Source: Szabonella alba
GTDB taxonomy: Bacteria; Pseudomonadota; Alphaproteobacteria; Rhodobacterales; Rhodobacteraceae
DNA: 64,000 nt
NCBI RefSeq assembly: GCF_016765775.1
Contig: NZ_JAESVN010000002.1
Span: 434,001-498,000 of the forward strand
Direction of reading: 5' to 3'
The notes under the pieces are model-generated. The model did not search any database, was not told the DNA's origin, and was given only the letters and a program-made list of their open reading frames with translations. A program made the translations under genes and the position numbers. This document shows, piece after piece, positions 35,223-45,225 of the stretch (the stretch's first letter is position 1; the number at the start of each line of letters is the position of its first letter).

Positions 35223-36287
35223 TCAAAGCCCTCCGAAGCCGCGCCGTTGCAGCAGGATCCACAGAAAGACCGGTGCGCCGATCAGGGCGGTGACGATCCC
35301 GATGGGCAGTTCGGCAGGGGCCACGATGGTCCGCGCAATCATGTCGGCCCCGACCAGCAGAACCCCGCCCAGCAGGGCCGCATTGGGCAAAAGCCAGCGA
35401 TGATCGGGTCCGGTTGCCAGCCGCAACAGATGCGGCACGACGATCCCGATGAATCCGATCCCGCCTGCCATGGCGACCGCCGCACCTGCCGCCGCCGCGA
35501 CCGCCAGAACCGCAATGCGTTTCACGCGCTGCACCTCGACGCCCAGATGGCTGGCCTGCGCCTCCCCCAGCGACAGCGCATTCAGCGCCCGCGCCAGCAG
35601 CGGCGACAGCAGCAGCACCGGCAGGATCAAGGGCAGGCCGACGCCGATCTTGGACCAGCTTGCCCCGGCGACGGATCCCATGCCCCAGAAGGTCAGGTTG
35701 CGCAACTGGGTGTCATCGGCCAGATAGACCAGCACCCCCGTCAGCGCCCCCGCCATGGCGCCAAGGGCGATCCCTGCCAGCAACAGCGTCGCGACCGAGG
35801 TTTGTCCGCCCCGGGTTGCGATCCGGTACAGCAGCAGCGTCGCCGCCCAACCGCCCAGAAAGGCCGCGAAGGGCACCAGATGCAGCCCGACCAGCGTTGA
35901 CAGGCCCGCAGGCAGCAGCCCGCCCAGCACGATGGCCGTGACAGCGCCCAGCCCCGCCCCCGCGCCAACGCCGACAATGCCGGGATCGGCCAGCGGGTTG
36001 CGGAACAGCCCCTGCATCAGCGCACCTGACACCGCCAGCGCCGCCCCGACCGCCAGCCCCATCGCCAGACGCGGCAGGCGGATATCCATCAGAATCACGC
36101 GGTCGCGCGCACTCAGCCCCTCACCGGTCAGATCCTGCGCCACCTGCCACAGCGGCACGCCCGCCGCCCCGGTTCCCAGCGACAGCAGCGAGACGGTCAC
36201 GACCAGAACCAGCAGCAGCCGGAACACCAGCAGCGCGCGGCTGCTGCGATCCCCTTGGGACAGGGCGGGATTGGCAAGCGCCACCAT
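35223..36287 (-). CDS. hmuU: Heme ABC importer permease
   Basis: A FecCD/BtuC-type permease of 354 residues with about ten hydrophobic spans. DIRLPRLAMGLAVGAALAVSGALMQGLFRNPLADPGIVG is a family segment, read here in part (RLPRLAMGLAVGAALAVSG). The start at 36287 is preferred because it leaves a 4-base gap to the hmuT stop; a frame further upstream overlaps hmuT. Confidence 0.91.
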   Translation of the reverse strand: MVALANPALSQGDRSSRALLVFRLLLVLVVTVSLLSLGTGAAGVPLWQVAQDLTGEGLSARDRVILMDIRLPRLAMGLAVGAALAVSGALMQGLFRNPLADPGIVGVGAGAGLGAVTAIVLGGLLPAGLSTLVGLHLVPFAAFLGGWAATLLLYRIATRGGQTSVATLLLAGIALGAMAGALTGVLVYLADDTQLRNLTFWGMGSVAGASWSKIGVGLPLILPVLLLSPLLARALNALSLGEAQASHLGVEVQRVKRIAVLAVAAAAGAAVAMAGGIGFIGIVVPHLLRLATGPDHRWLLPNAALLGGVLLVGADMIARTIVAPAELPIGIVTALIGAPVFLWILLQRRGFGGL

Positions 36288-36291
36288 GGTT

Positions 36292-37152
36292 TCAATCCCC
36301 ACCGGACCCGGTGCCATAGATCGCGTCATGCAGCGTCGCCGCAGCCTCGGGCGTGCGGGGGCCAAAGCCCAGAACCAGCATCCCGTCCATGCGCAGGATA
36401 CGCCCCGTCTTGGCGGCGGGCGTCAGCGACAGGGCGGGATGGGCCAGCACATCCGCGTCCGTCACCGCCAGATCGCCCTCGCGCTCCATCATCAGGATCA
36501 CGTCGGGCGCACTGGCGATCACCGCCTCATCGGTCATCTGCTTCCAGCCATCGAACCCTTGGGCGGCATTCCTGCCGCCTGCCAGTTCGATGATGCCTTC
36601 GGCAGCACTGCCCGCGCCCCCTGCCGTCACCCGGCCTGCGGTCAGGGACAGCACGAACAAAACCGATTTCGGCGCGGTGATTTCCGCCGCCCGCTGGCGC
36701 GCGGCCTCCAGCCCCTCGGCCACGCTGTCATGCAGGGCCGCTCCCGCCTCAGGCAGATTCAGCGCCGCGGCAACCGCGTCGATCTTGTCCAGCACTCCCT
36801 CGGGCGTGGGATCGCCGGGCATCTGGATGAAGGGCACGCCTGCCGCCTGCAGAACTGTCACCGCCTCGGCCGGGCCTGCGCCCGCCTCGGACAGGATCAG
36901 ATCAGGACCAAGGCTGAGCACCCCCTCGGGTGACAGGGCGCGGATATAACCGACATCAGGCAGATCGAGTACCGAATCGGGATAGTTCGATGTCGTATCC
37001 CGGCCCACCAGACGGTCACCCGCGCCAAGGGCCACGGCAATCTCGGTCACTGACCCGCCCAGCGACACCACGCGCGCGGCGCTGTCGGTTGCAGGACTGT
37101 CCGCCATGGCCATGCCCGGCAGCGCCAGTGCAAGAAGGATGGCGCGGATCAT
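36292..37152 (-). CDS. hmuT: Periplasmic heme-binding protein
   Basis: Substrate receptor of the heme importer, 286 residues with a signal peptide (MIRAILLALALPGMAMA, about 17-19 residues). The mature part opens with VVSLGGSVTEIAVALGAGDRLVGRD, the start of the cluster A-3 receptor fold. The ATG overlaps the hmuS stop (ATGA). The Tyr that binds heme iron in family members may be in VGYIRALSPEG. Confidence 0.9.
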   Translation of the reverse strand: MIRAILLALALPGMAMADSPATDSAARVVSLGGSVTEIAVALGAGDRLVGRDTTSNYPDSVLDLPDVGYIRALSPEGVLSLGPDLILSEAGAGPAEAVTVLQAAGVPFIQMPGDPTPEGVLDKIDAVAAALNLPEAGAALHDSVAEGLEAARQRAAEITAPKSVLFVLSLTAGRVTAGGAGSAAEGIIELAGGRNAAQGFDGWKQMTDEAVIASAPDVILMMEREGDLAVTDADVLAHPALSLTPAAKTGRILRMDGMLVLGFGPRTPEAAATLHDAIYGTGSGGD

Positions 37153-38189
37153 GCCGGAACCTCTTCCAGCAGCGGCAGGGTGCGGACCATCGCATCCCAT
37201 GCGTCGGGTGGGGCATCCTTGCGATAGCCAAAGATCTGCAGGATGATCTCCCCTTCCGCATCGAAGGCCTCGATGCTGATTGCCGGGCCGCGCTTGGTGG
37301 GTTTTTCAACCAGCCAGACCTCGGCAATGCGGTCGCCGCGCAGATGCAGGTTGAAACGCGGGTCCATGACATTGATCCACGGCCCCATCGGCACGACCCG
37401 CTCGATCGGGCCACCATGGATCTGGATACAGCCCATATTGCCGACGAAGATCATCACCGGGATCTGGCCATCGGCGGCGGCATGCAGTGCCTCCGTGACC
37501 GATTGCGGATCCAGCCGTTGTGCGCGCGGCGCGCCTGCGATCTGATAGGCCCCAAGGCGGTTCATCTTCAGCCGACCCACCAGCCGCAGAAACTGATGCG
37601 TGTCGGTCATGGTGTCCCATTCGGCGCGCAGGGCCTCGGCCTTGGACGGGTCGGATTTCGCGGGCTGGGCCGGCTTGCGCGGTGCCAGCGTCAGGATTTG
37701 GGATTGGTCGTCACGGCGCAGGGCCGCCACCAGCGCGGCAAAGGCATCCGCATCGGATTCGGGTTTCAGATGCACCTTGTGCACGGCATCGCCCGCCGCA
37801 TCAAAAATCTGGACCGAGCGTTTGACGCCATCGGCCCCGGTCTCCTCAACCGCAAATCCATGCACCCAATGCGAGGGGAAGATCCGCAGGTCGATCTCGG
37901 ACCCCAGCACCATCTGGGCATGGGCGCCGGGATGATAGTCACCATAGGTGCCGCGCCGTTCATGCACGCAGGATTCGTTGCGCGTCAGTGCCATCACATC
38001 GCCAAGCGCCGCAACCAGCGGGATCAGGCGATCCGGCACCGCGTCGATGACGGTCGCGCCATGGCCGACATGGGCGGCGACAAGTTGCGCCTCGGTCAGG
38101 CCATTGGCATGGGCAAGATCGCGGGCGCGGGCCTTGGGGTTTTCGAGGCGCAACGCGCGGATTGGGGCGGGGTCTGGCAGATGGGCCAT
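37149..38189 (-). CDS. hmuS: Hemin-degrading/heme-trafficking protein
   Basis: Cytosolic HemS/ChuS/HmuS-type protein of 346 residues, made of two repeats of the same fold. HGATVIDAVPDRL and WTRHNESC-like regions in the first half (LTRNESCVHERRG) and VMIFVGNMGCIQIHGG in the second are diagnostic. It binds incoming heme and may break it to release iron. It heads the hmuSTUV unit and is divergent from the receptor gene at 38404. Confidence 0.9.
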   Translation of the reverse strand: MAHLPDPAPIRALRLENPKARARDLAHANGLTEAQLVAAHVGHGATVIDAVPDRLIPLVAALGDVMALTRNESCVHERRGTYGDYHPGAHAQMVLGSEIDLRIFPSHWVHGFAVEETGADGVKRSVQIFDAAGDAVHKVHLKPESDADAFAALVAALRRDDQSQILTLAPRKPAQPAKSDPSKAEALRAEWDTMTDTHQFLRLVGRLKMNRLGAYQIAGAPRAQRLDPQSVTEALHAAADGQIPVMIFVGNMGCIQIHGGPIERVVPMGPWINVMDPRFNLHLRGDRIAEVWLVEKPTKRGPAISIEAFDAEGEIILQIFGYRKDAPPDAWDAMVRTLPLLEEVPA

Positions 38190-38403
38190 GGCATGTCCTT
38201 TGCAGATTTTGATGTCTGGCGCAGGTCTGGCAGGCCGGGGGCCATGGCTGGAGGCGCTGGAATTTGGTCAGGATATCGGGATGATATACTTGACAGATAC
38301 AGTCGGATTAACTAAGCGGCATTTCCTGACAGATCAAGTCGGAATCTTCTGCCGCCAGCCACGGGCCAGCCTTTGCGCAGACATCTGCAGATAAGGGACA
38401 CCC
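38190..38403. promoter_or_regulatory. Divergent heme-uptake promoter with paired repeats
   Basis: 214 bases between hmuS and the receptor gene. TGACAGAT-NN-AGTCGGA occurs at 38291-38308 and again at 38327-38344, 36 bases apart on the same strand. Each also reads TGA-N9-TCG, one base from the TGA-N9-TCA form of rhizobial iron-responsive operators. TTGACA at 38290-38295 could be a -35 box overlapping the first copy. ATATC-N5-GATAT at 38273-38287 is a further inverted repeat. Confidence 0.55.
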
Positions 38404-40539
38404 ATGACTGCCTTTTCACCCATCCGCGCCAAAGGGCGCCTCATGCTTTCCGCCGCGCTGGCCGTTCTGGCCGCCGCCCCCCATGCACAGGCCCAGCAGA
38501 CCACCCCGGCGCAACAGTCCGGCGGCGGCTTTGCCCTGTTGGGGCGGATTGTGCTGGGGGCGGGGTCGCCCAAGGTTGCCATCGACACGCCACAGGCGGT
38601 TTCAACCGTGGAACAGGAGGATCTGGACCGCGACCGCCCGCAAACCCTGAGCGATCTGTTCAAGACCGTTCCGGGCGTTTCCGGGGCGGGGGCCTCGGCC
38701 CGTCCGGCAGGGCAGGCCTTCAACATCCGCGGGATCGGCAATACCGAACAGACCGCATCCGAGGCGCGGATCATCGTCACCGTGGACGGCGCGCCGAAAT
38801 TCTTTGAGCAATATCGCATGGGGTCGTTCTTCGGCGATTTTGAACTTTTCAAACGGGTCGAGGTTCTGCGCGGTCCGGCCTCGTCCACACTTTACGGCTC
38901 GGGCGCTCTGGGCGGTGTCGTGGCCTTCACGACCAAGGATGCCAGCGATTTCCTGACCGACGGGCAGGACCGCGTGCTGCGCTTCAAGGCCGATTATGCC
39001 AGCAATGGCGATGCCTATGGCGCGGGCGTGATCTGGGCGCAGCGCTATTCGGACCAGTTCGAAACCCTTGCCGCGCTGAATTACGGCACGCGGGGTGAGG
39101 TCGATGACGGCGCGGGCGTTGCCATTGCCGGGACGGGATTTGACCGCTGGTCGGGCCTTCTGAAGGGCAAATACAGCTTTGGTGCCAATGCCGACCAGTC
39201 GCTGACCCTGTCCATGTCGCGCACCGATGGCGACCTTCCGAACAGTGTCGTTGCTCAAAGCGGCGGTGCGATCTTCATTCCCAGTTTCGGCAATGCCGAC
39301 ATCCGCACCATCGACGATACGGCGACCCTGCAATACCGCCACGAATTTGCGGGCAATCCGTGGTTGGACCTGACCGCAACCCTGTCCTATACCGATACGG
39401 CGGTCACCAAGCGCAACTTCACCTTCGGCATGATGTGCGCGCCGGGGCAGATGCAGGTGCTGTGCGACGGCGATTTCAGCTATCGCACCACCAGCCTGAA
39501 GATCGAGAACACATCCGATCTGTCGATGGGGGCGTGGGACAACAGCGTGATCGTCGGTCTTCAGGTCCAGAACCAGCAGCGCATCGCGACCTCCAGCGCC
39601 GGGCCGATGGAGTTTCACCCCGAAGGGCGCGACCGCAAGATCGGCCTCTATGCGCAGGGCGAATTCGTCTATGATGACCGGCTGACCATCATCCCCGGCC
39701 TCCGCGTCGATTTCGGCCGTCTTCGGCCCAGCGATGCGGTGATCGCACAAGGCGGGGTCGCCAGTGATGAGACCGCCGTTTCGCCGAAACTGGCGCTGCA
39801 TTACAAGATCAATGATGACTGGGCGGTGTTCGGGTCCATCGCGCGCACCGAACGGATGCCGACGCTGGATGAGCTTTATTCCTCGGGCGCCCCGACCGCG
39901 ACGCTTGTAGGCCGCACGCCAAGCCTCAACCTTCTGCCGGAAAAGGCGAATTCGGTCGAACTGGGTTTTGCATGGCAGCGTGACAATCTGTTCAGTGACG
40001 GCGACAGCCTGCAGGTGAAGGTGACCGGCTTTCACAATGATGTGCAGGACCTGATCGCGACTACCCCGCGCCCGACAGTCGGATCGGGGGCCGGTCCTGT
40101 GCCCTATTATTCCAACATCAACCGCGCGCGTCTCTGGGGGGCCGAACTGGAGGCAAGCTATGACGCCGAACGCTGGTTCGCGCAGGCGGCCTGGTCCAAG
40201 GTGAAAACCAAGGACAAGACCACCGGCATCGTGCTGACCGACACACCCGCCGAAACCGTGGCCCTGACGCTGGGGGCCAAGATCCCCGCACATGACCTTT
40301 CAATGGGCTGGCGGATGAACTGGGCCGATGCGATCAAGACCGGATCGGCCACGACCTCGGCCTCATCCTGGCACACGCATGACGTGTTCGTGACCTGGAA
40401 ACCCTCGACCGGCCGTTTCGGTGGAACCGAGGTGCAATTCGGCGTCGACAACCTCTTTGACCGCGACTATCGCCAAAACCTCGCACTGGACAAGGCTCCG
40501 GGGCGGACCGTAAAACTTGCGCTTGCCCGGAGTTTCTGA
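38404..40539 (+). CDS. TonB-dependent heme/hemoglobin receptor
   Basis: A 711-residue outer-membrane receptor. Signal peptide to about residue 31 (PHAQA before QQTT), plug domain at about 60-190 with TLSDLFKTVPGVSG and FNIRGIGNT and the EVLRGPASSTLYGSGALGGVV motif, then a beta barrel ending in Phe, as outer-membrane barrels do. The barrel holds FRAP/NPNL-like family segments only partly, so ligand preference within heme receptors is open. It starts the plus-strand unit with its own exb/ton genes, and AAGGGACACCC lies before the ATG. Confidence 0.9.
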   Translation: MTAFSPIRAKGRLMLSAALAVLAAAPHAQAQQTTPAQQSGGGFALLGRIVLGAGSPKVAIDTPQAVSTVEQEDLDRDRPQTLSDLFKTVPGVSGAGASARPAGQAFNIRGIGNTEQTASEARIIVTVDGAPKFFEQYRMGSFFGDFELFKRVEVLRGPASSTLYGSGALGGVVAFTTKDASDFLTDGQDRVLRFKADYASNGDAYGAGVIWAQRYSDQFETLAALNYGTRGEVDDGAGVAIAGTGFDRWSGLLKGKYSFGANADQSLTLSMSRTDGDLPNSVVAQSGGAIFIPSFGNADIRTIDDTATLQYRHEFAGNPWLDLTATLSYTDTAVTKRNFTFGMMCAPGQMQVLCDGDFSYRTTSLKIENTSDLSMGAWDNSVIVGLQVQNQQRIATSSAGPMEFHPEGRDRKIGLYAQGEFVYDDRLTIIPGLRVDFGRLRPSDAVIAQGGVASDETAVSPKLALHYKINDDWAVFGSIARTERMPTLDELYSSGAPTATLVGRTPSLNLLPEKANSVELGFAWQRDNLFSDGDSLQVKVTGFHNDVQDLIATTPRPTVGSGAGPVPYYSNINRARLWGAELEASYDAERWFAQAAWSKVKTKDKTTGIVLTDTPAETVALTLGAKIPAHDLSMGWRMNWADAIKTGSATTSASSWHTHDVFVTWKPSTGRFGGTEVQFGVDNLFDRDYRQNLALDKAPGRTVKLALARSF

Positions 40540-40542
40540 CCC

Positions 40543-40980
40543 ATGAAATGCCTGATCCCCGCCCTTCTTGCCCTGATGGCTGCGCCCCCCTTGTGGGCGC
40601 AGACGGACGGGGACGGTCCCGCCAAGGCCCCCGCATTGCTGCTGGAGCTGAACGATGCCGAGACGGTGGGCGAGGCCTGCCGCCTGACCTTCGTCGTCGA
40701 GAACCGTCTGGGCACCGATCTGGCGGCACTGGGGATCGAGGCGGTGATCTTCACCCCCGAAGGCGGGGTCGAGCGGCTGTTGTCGCTTGACCTGCAATCG
40801 GCCCCTGCAGGCCGGCCGCGCGTGCGGCAATTCGATCTGCCGGGGCTGGATTGCGCGCGGCTGGGACGGGTGCTTGTCAATGCCGTAACCCCCTGTGAGG
40901 GGGAGGGCCTTGCGGCTGAGACCTGTGCCGGGGCACTGTCGCTGACATCGCGCAATGATGATGTGGAGGTGTCGGGATGA
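40543..40980 (+). CDS. Small exported protein of the heme/TonB operon
   Basis: A 145-residue protein with a signal peptide (residues 1-20, ending LWAQ) and no recognised catalytic motif. Four cysteines in the mature part (ACRLTF, DCARLG, PCEG and TCAG) suggest disulfides, fitting the periplasm. It starts 3 bases after the receptor stop and overlaps exbB by 4, so it belongs to the same mRNA. It may help the TonB complex or bind heme, but nothing in the sequence proves either. Confidence 0.8.
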   Translation: MKCLIPALLALMAAPPLWAQTDGDGPAKAPALLLELNDAETVGEACRLTFVVENRLGTDLAALGIEAVIFTPEGGVERLLSLDLQSAPAGRPRVRQFDLPGLDCARLGRVLVNAVTPCEGEGLAAETCAGALSLTSRNDDVEVSG

Positions 40981-41672
40981 CCGGCTGGCTGCATGAGGCC
41001 GCAATCGCGGTTCAGGATTTCATCGAACTGGGTGGTTGGGTCGTCGGCGTTCTGCTGGCGTTGTCGGTGCTGGCCGGTGCGGCGGTGCTGTGGAAACTGT
41101 GGCATCTGTCGCATATGGGCATCGGGCGTCATGCCGCCCTGCGTGAGGCACTGGCGGCGCTGAATGACGGCGACCGCGCCACGGCCCGGGCCGCGCTGCG
41201 GCGGGCGGGCACACCGCTGGCAGCACTAGGGCTGCGGGCGATCGCCAGCAATGATCCGGCCCCCGAACTGCGCTTACGTCTTCATGCCGAGGGCGATGCG
41301 CTGATCGGGCGGGCCGAAGGCGGACTTCGCATGCTGGACGCGATTTCACAGGTCGCGCCGTTGCTGGGGCTGTTCGGCACGGTTCTGGGCATGATCGAGG
41401 CATTCCGCGCATTGCAGGGTGCCGGGGCATCCGTGGACCCGTCAATTCTGGCGGGCGGGATCTGGGTTGCCTTGATGACCACCGCGGTCGGTCTGGCCAT
41501 CGCGATGCCGGTCTCGCTGATCCTGTCGGCCTTTGAGGCGCGGATTGCGGCGGAACGGCGTGTCGCCGATCTGATGGTGGAAACGCTTTGTGGTCCCGCC
41601 CTGCCCGAGACCGGGCAGGCCATGGCCAAGGCCCCGGTTGCCGCATCGGCGGGAATGGCCGGGAATGGCTGA
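40977..41672 (+). CDS. exbB: ExbB/TolQ-type proton channel subunit
   Basis: A 231-residue MotA/TolQ/ExbB protein with three hydrophobic spans (about 18-40, 122-145, 160-185). QVAPLLGLFGTVLGMIEAF and the VALMTTAVGLAIAMP stretch with its conserved Thr are the channel signatures. It couples proton flow to TonB movement. Start ATG overlaps the previous stop (ATGA). Confidence 0.9.
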   Translation: MTGWLHEAAIAVQDFIELGGWVVGVLLALSVLAGAAVLWKLWHLSHMGIGRHAALREALAALNDGDRATARAALRRAGTPLAALGLRAIASNDPAPELRLRLHAEGDALIGRAEGGLRMLDAISQVAPLLGLFGTVLGMIEAFRALQGAGASVDPSILAGGIWVALMTTAVGLAIAMPVSLILSAFEARIAAERRVADLMVETLCGPALPETGQAMAKAPVAASAGMAGNG

Positions 41673-42045
41673 CCGCGCGGTTCCCTTCCGCAGGCGCAGG
41701 CTGTCGGTCACGTCCCTGATTGACGTGATCTTTCTGCTGCTGCTGTTCTTCATGCTGACCACGACCTTTACCCGCACAGGCGATCTGCCGCTGTCGGCGG
41801 CGGGCACAGGGGCGGCTGTCTCGACCGAGGCGCCGGTCTTCCTGCGGCTTGACCCCGAGGCGCTGAGCGTGAATGCCGAAGCGGCAGAGCTGGAGGGCGT
41901 GGTGCAGCGCATCCGCGACCTGTCGCCTGAAACGGGCGCCCGCGTTCTGGTCAGCCTTGGCCCCGGGGTCCATGCGCAAAGGCTGGCCGATCTTCTGATG
42001 CGCCTGCGTGGCCTGCCGGGCGCGCAGGTTCAGGTTCTGGAGTGA
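41665..42045 (+). CDS. exbD: ExbD/TolR-type subunit, first copy
   Basis: A 126-residue protein with one membrane span after a basic cytoplasmic tail; SLIDVIFLLLLFFM includes the essential Asp of ExbD (LIDV). The periplasmic domain of about 85 residues follows. The ATG lies inside the last codons of exbB (8-base overlap), so translation is coupled. Confidence 0.87.
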   Translation: MADRAVPFRRRRLSVTSLIDVIFLLLLFFMLTTTFTRTGDLPLSAAGTGAAVSTEAPVFLRLDPEALSVNAEAAELEGVVQRIRDLSPETGARVLVSLGPGVHAQRLADLLMRLRGLPGAQVQVLE

Positions 42046-42049
42046 TCTG

Positions 42050-42439
42050 ATGCGCCGTGTCCCGTCCCTTCGCAGCAAGCCCGATCCGACGATCACCCTG
42101 ATCAATGTCGTGTTTCTGATGCTGACCTTCTTTCTGGTTGCGGGCACGATGGCGCCGTCGCCGCCCTCGGATGTGCGGCTTGTGTCACTGGACGGGGCCG
42201 ATCCGGTGGTGCCGCCCGATGTTCTGGCGGTCACCGCCGATGGCCGGACGCTGGGGCAGGGGCGGGCGGTCGATCCTGCCGCCTATGTCAGCGCGCTGCC
42301 ACCCGAGGCGGCGGGGATCGTGCGGCTGATGCCGGACCGGGATCTGCCTGCGCGTGATCTGATCCGCATTGCCCGCGAATTGCAGGCGGCAGGCGCGGTC
42401 GAGGTGCGGCTGACCGGCGAGCGGGGGCAGGCCCAATGA
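42050..42439 (+). CDS. exbD: ExbD/TolR-type subunit, second copy
   Basis: A 129-residue second ExbD-like protein. The span reads TLINVVFLMLTFFLVAG; the residue at the usual Asp of the span is Asn (LINV), so this copy probably cannot carry the proton and may be structural. A short periplasmic domain follows. It begins 4 bases after the first exbD stop and overlaps tonB by 4 bases. Confidence 0.83.
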   Translation: MRRVPSLRSKPDPTITLINVVFLMLTFFLVAGTMAPSPPSDVRLVSLDGADPVVPPDVLAVTADGRTLGQGRAVDPAAYVSALPPEAAGIVRLMPDRDLPARDLIRIARELQAAGAVEVRLTGERGQAQ

Positions 42440-43428
42440 CTCGCCCGACCCCGCTTTTCCGCCGGTCCGCCCTGGTCGCCCTGACCGCGCTTGGCATTTC
42501 CGGCGCGCTGCATGCGGCGGCGCTGTTGCGGATCGCGCCAGAACAATCGGTGCTGGATGCGGGCGGTGAGGCCGATGCGCCGCCGCTCTTGGGCGACAGT
42601 TTTGCCGATATGGCCGAAGGCATGGCGGTGCCCGTCGAACCCGACCGCGCAGAGACCACCCCGGTTGCCCCCCATACCCTGACACCAACCCCCGCCGAGA
42701 CGCAGCAGCCGGTGACGGACACGCGGCGGACCGCCGCCCTGCCGCAGGTTGCCGCGCTGGCGCCGGTCACCCCCGAGGCGATGCCGGAACGCCCGGTTGA
42801 AACCGTGCAGCCGCTTGCCGTTGAACCGCTGCGCCCCGCAGCCCCGGCCGAGAGGGCCGAGGCCGCCCCCCCGCCCGAGGCGCTGCGCCGGGTTGATCCG
42901 CCGCCCGAGGCGGACATGGCGCTTGTCGACGCGCCTTCGACCCGCCCACGGGCGCGGCCCGAGGCCCGGCCCAAGACCCGGTCCGAGACAAGTCCCCAGC
43001 GACAGGCGGAAACCCGGACCGAACCACAACCGCAGGCCAAGCCCAGACCCGCCCCGGCGGGCAATGCCCAGCAGTCGGCGCGGCGCGGCAGCACGCAAGG
43101 CACCGAAACTGGACGCAGCCAGACCGCCGCCGCCGCGCAACCCGCGCCGGGCAATGGCGGTTCGGCCCGGGCGGCGGCGAAATACGGGCAGGATGTGATG
43201 CGCAAGATTGCCCGCACCCGCAAGGCGCGCAGCGCCGAACGCGGACGCGCCGTGGTAGGTTTCGTCATTGCCGATAGTGGCGCATTGGGTCGGGTGGCAA
43301 TCGTGCAAAGCTCGGGCAGTGCCAAGCTGGACGCGCAGGCGCTGGACCATATTCGTCGCGCCGCCCCCTTCCCGCCCCCCCCCGCCGGGGCGCCGCGCAA
43401 CCTGTCGGTTGAAATCACCGGGCGCTGA
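42436..43428 (+). CDS. tonB: TonB energy-transducing protein
   Basis: A 330-residue TonB: N-terminal anchor helix (about 11-32, with a His in GALHAAALL as expected), a very long Pro/Glu/Arg-rich periplasmic spacer at 45-235 and a C-terminal domain (about 245-330) with RKARSAERGRAVVGFVIADSG and the closing PFPPPPAGAP segment. It transmits energy from ExbBD to the receptor at 38404. The start overlaps the second exbD stop (ATGA). Confidence 0.9.
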   Translation: MTRPTPLFRRSALVALTALGISGALHAAALLRIAPEQSVLDAGGEADAPPLLGDSFADMAEGMAVPVEPDRAETTPVAPHTLTPTPAETQQPVTDTRRTAALPQVAALAPVTPEAMPERPVETVQPLAVEPLRPAAPAERAEAAPPPEALRRVDPPPEADMALVDAPSTRPRARPEARPKTRSETSPQRQAETRTEPQPQAKPRPAPAGNAQQSARRGSTQGTETGRSQTAAAAQPAPGNGGSARAAAKYGQDVMRKIARTRKARSAERGRAVVGFVIADSGALGRVAIVQSSGSAKLDAQALDHIRRAAPFPPPPAGAPRNLSVEITGR

Positions 43429-43451
43429 GCCTGCCGCCTGATCGTCGAGGG

Positions 43452-43481
43452 CAGGGCGCGCGTTCTGACGATCGCGCCCTG
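43452..43481 (+). terminator. Hairpin after tonB
   Basis: CAGGGCGCG and CGCGCCCTG form a 9-bp stem with a 12-base loop, 23 bases after the tonB stop. The following bases are not T rich, so it is a weak or rho-assisted terminator. Confidence 0.5.
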
Positions 43482-43529
43482 TCGCGACTGACTCTGTTGC
43501 AACCGGCAAAAACACAGTAAATCCGTTCA

Positions 43530-43723
43530 TTCCGCGATTGCGGCATCATCGGCTTGGCTTTCGGGGGCAATGGCCGTATGCCGGGGTCAGCGAACAAGGA
43601 GCCGGGTGCAATTCCCGGCTGGCTCTTCCGGCCGCCGATCCGCCGGACAACCGAACCCATGCAGAAGACATGATACCGACATGCGGCCCCGAAGGGGCGC
43701 TGATCGGTCAGGAACGGATCCAG
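43530..43723 (+). ncRNA. Candidate structured 5' leader of the SulP gene
   Basis: The 240 bases before sulP hold several nested stems: GGCCG (43572-43576) with CGGCC (43629-43633) enclosing GCCGGG-TGCAATT-CCCGGC (43601-43619); GCGGCCCC-GAA-GGGGCGC (43683-43700); and CTGA-TCGG-TCAG (43700-43711), whose right arm includes part of the AGGA ribosome site. A control element for transport is likely. I recall Rfam motifs near sulfate transporters in alphaproteobacteria (sul1), but cannot test a match. Confidence 0.4.
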
Positions 43724-45214
<1,491 letters not shown>

Positions 45215-45225
45215 GGGAGGATGAC

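Noticed and set aside
38602-40293. 563-codon minus-strand frame in the TonB-dependent receptor gene
   Set aside because: Antisense of the receptor, no recognisable domain.
43599-43625. tRNA-like T-arm (GCCGGG-TGCAATT-CCCGGC)
   Set aside because: Loop does not fit the TTCRANY rule, and no acceptor, D or anticodon arm can be formed around it. Better explained as a leader hairpin.
43538-43723. N-terminal extension of SulP over the leader
   Set aside because: It would code a hydrophilic stretch not seen in SulP proteins and covers the hairpin-rich leader; the ATG at 43724 begins the family N-terminus.
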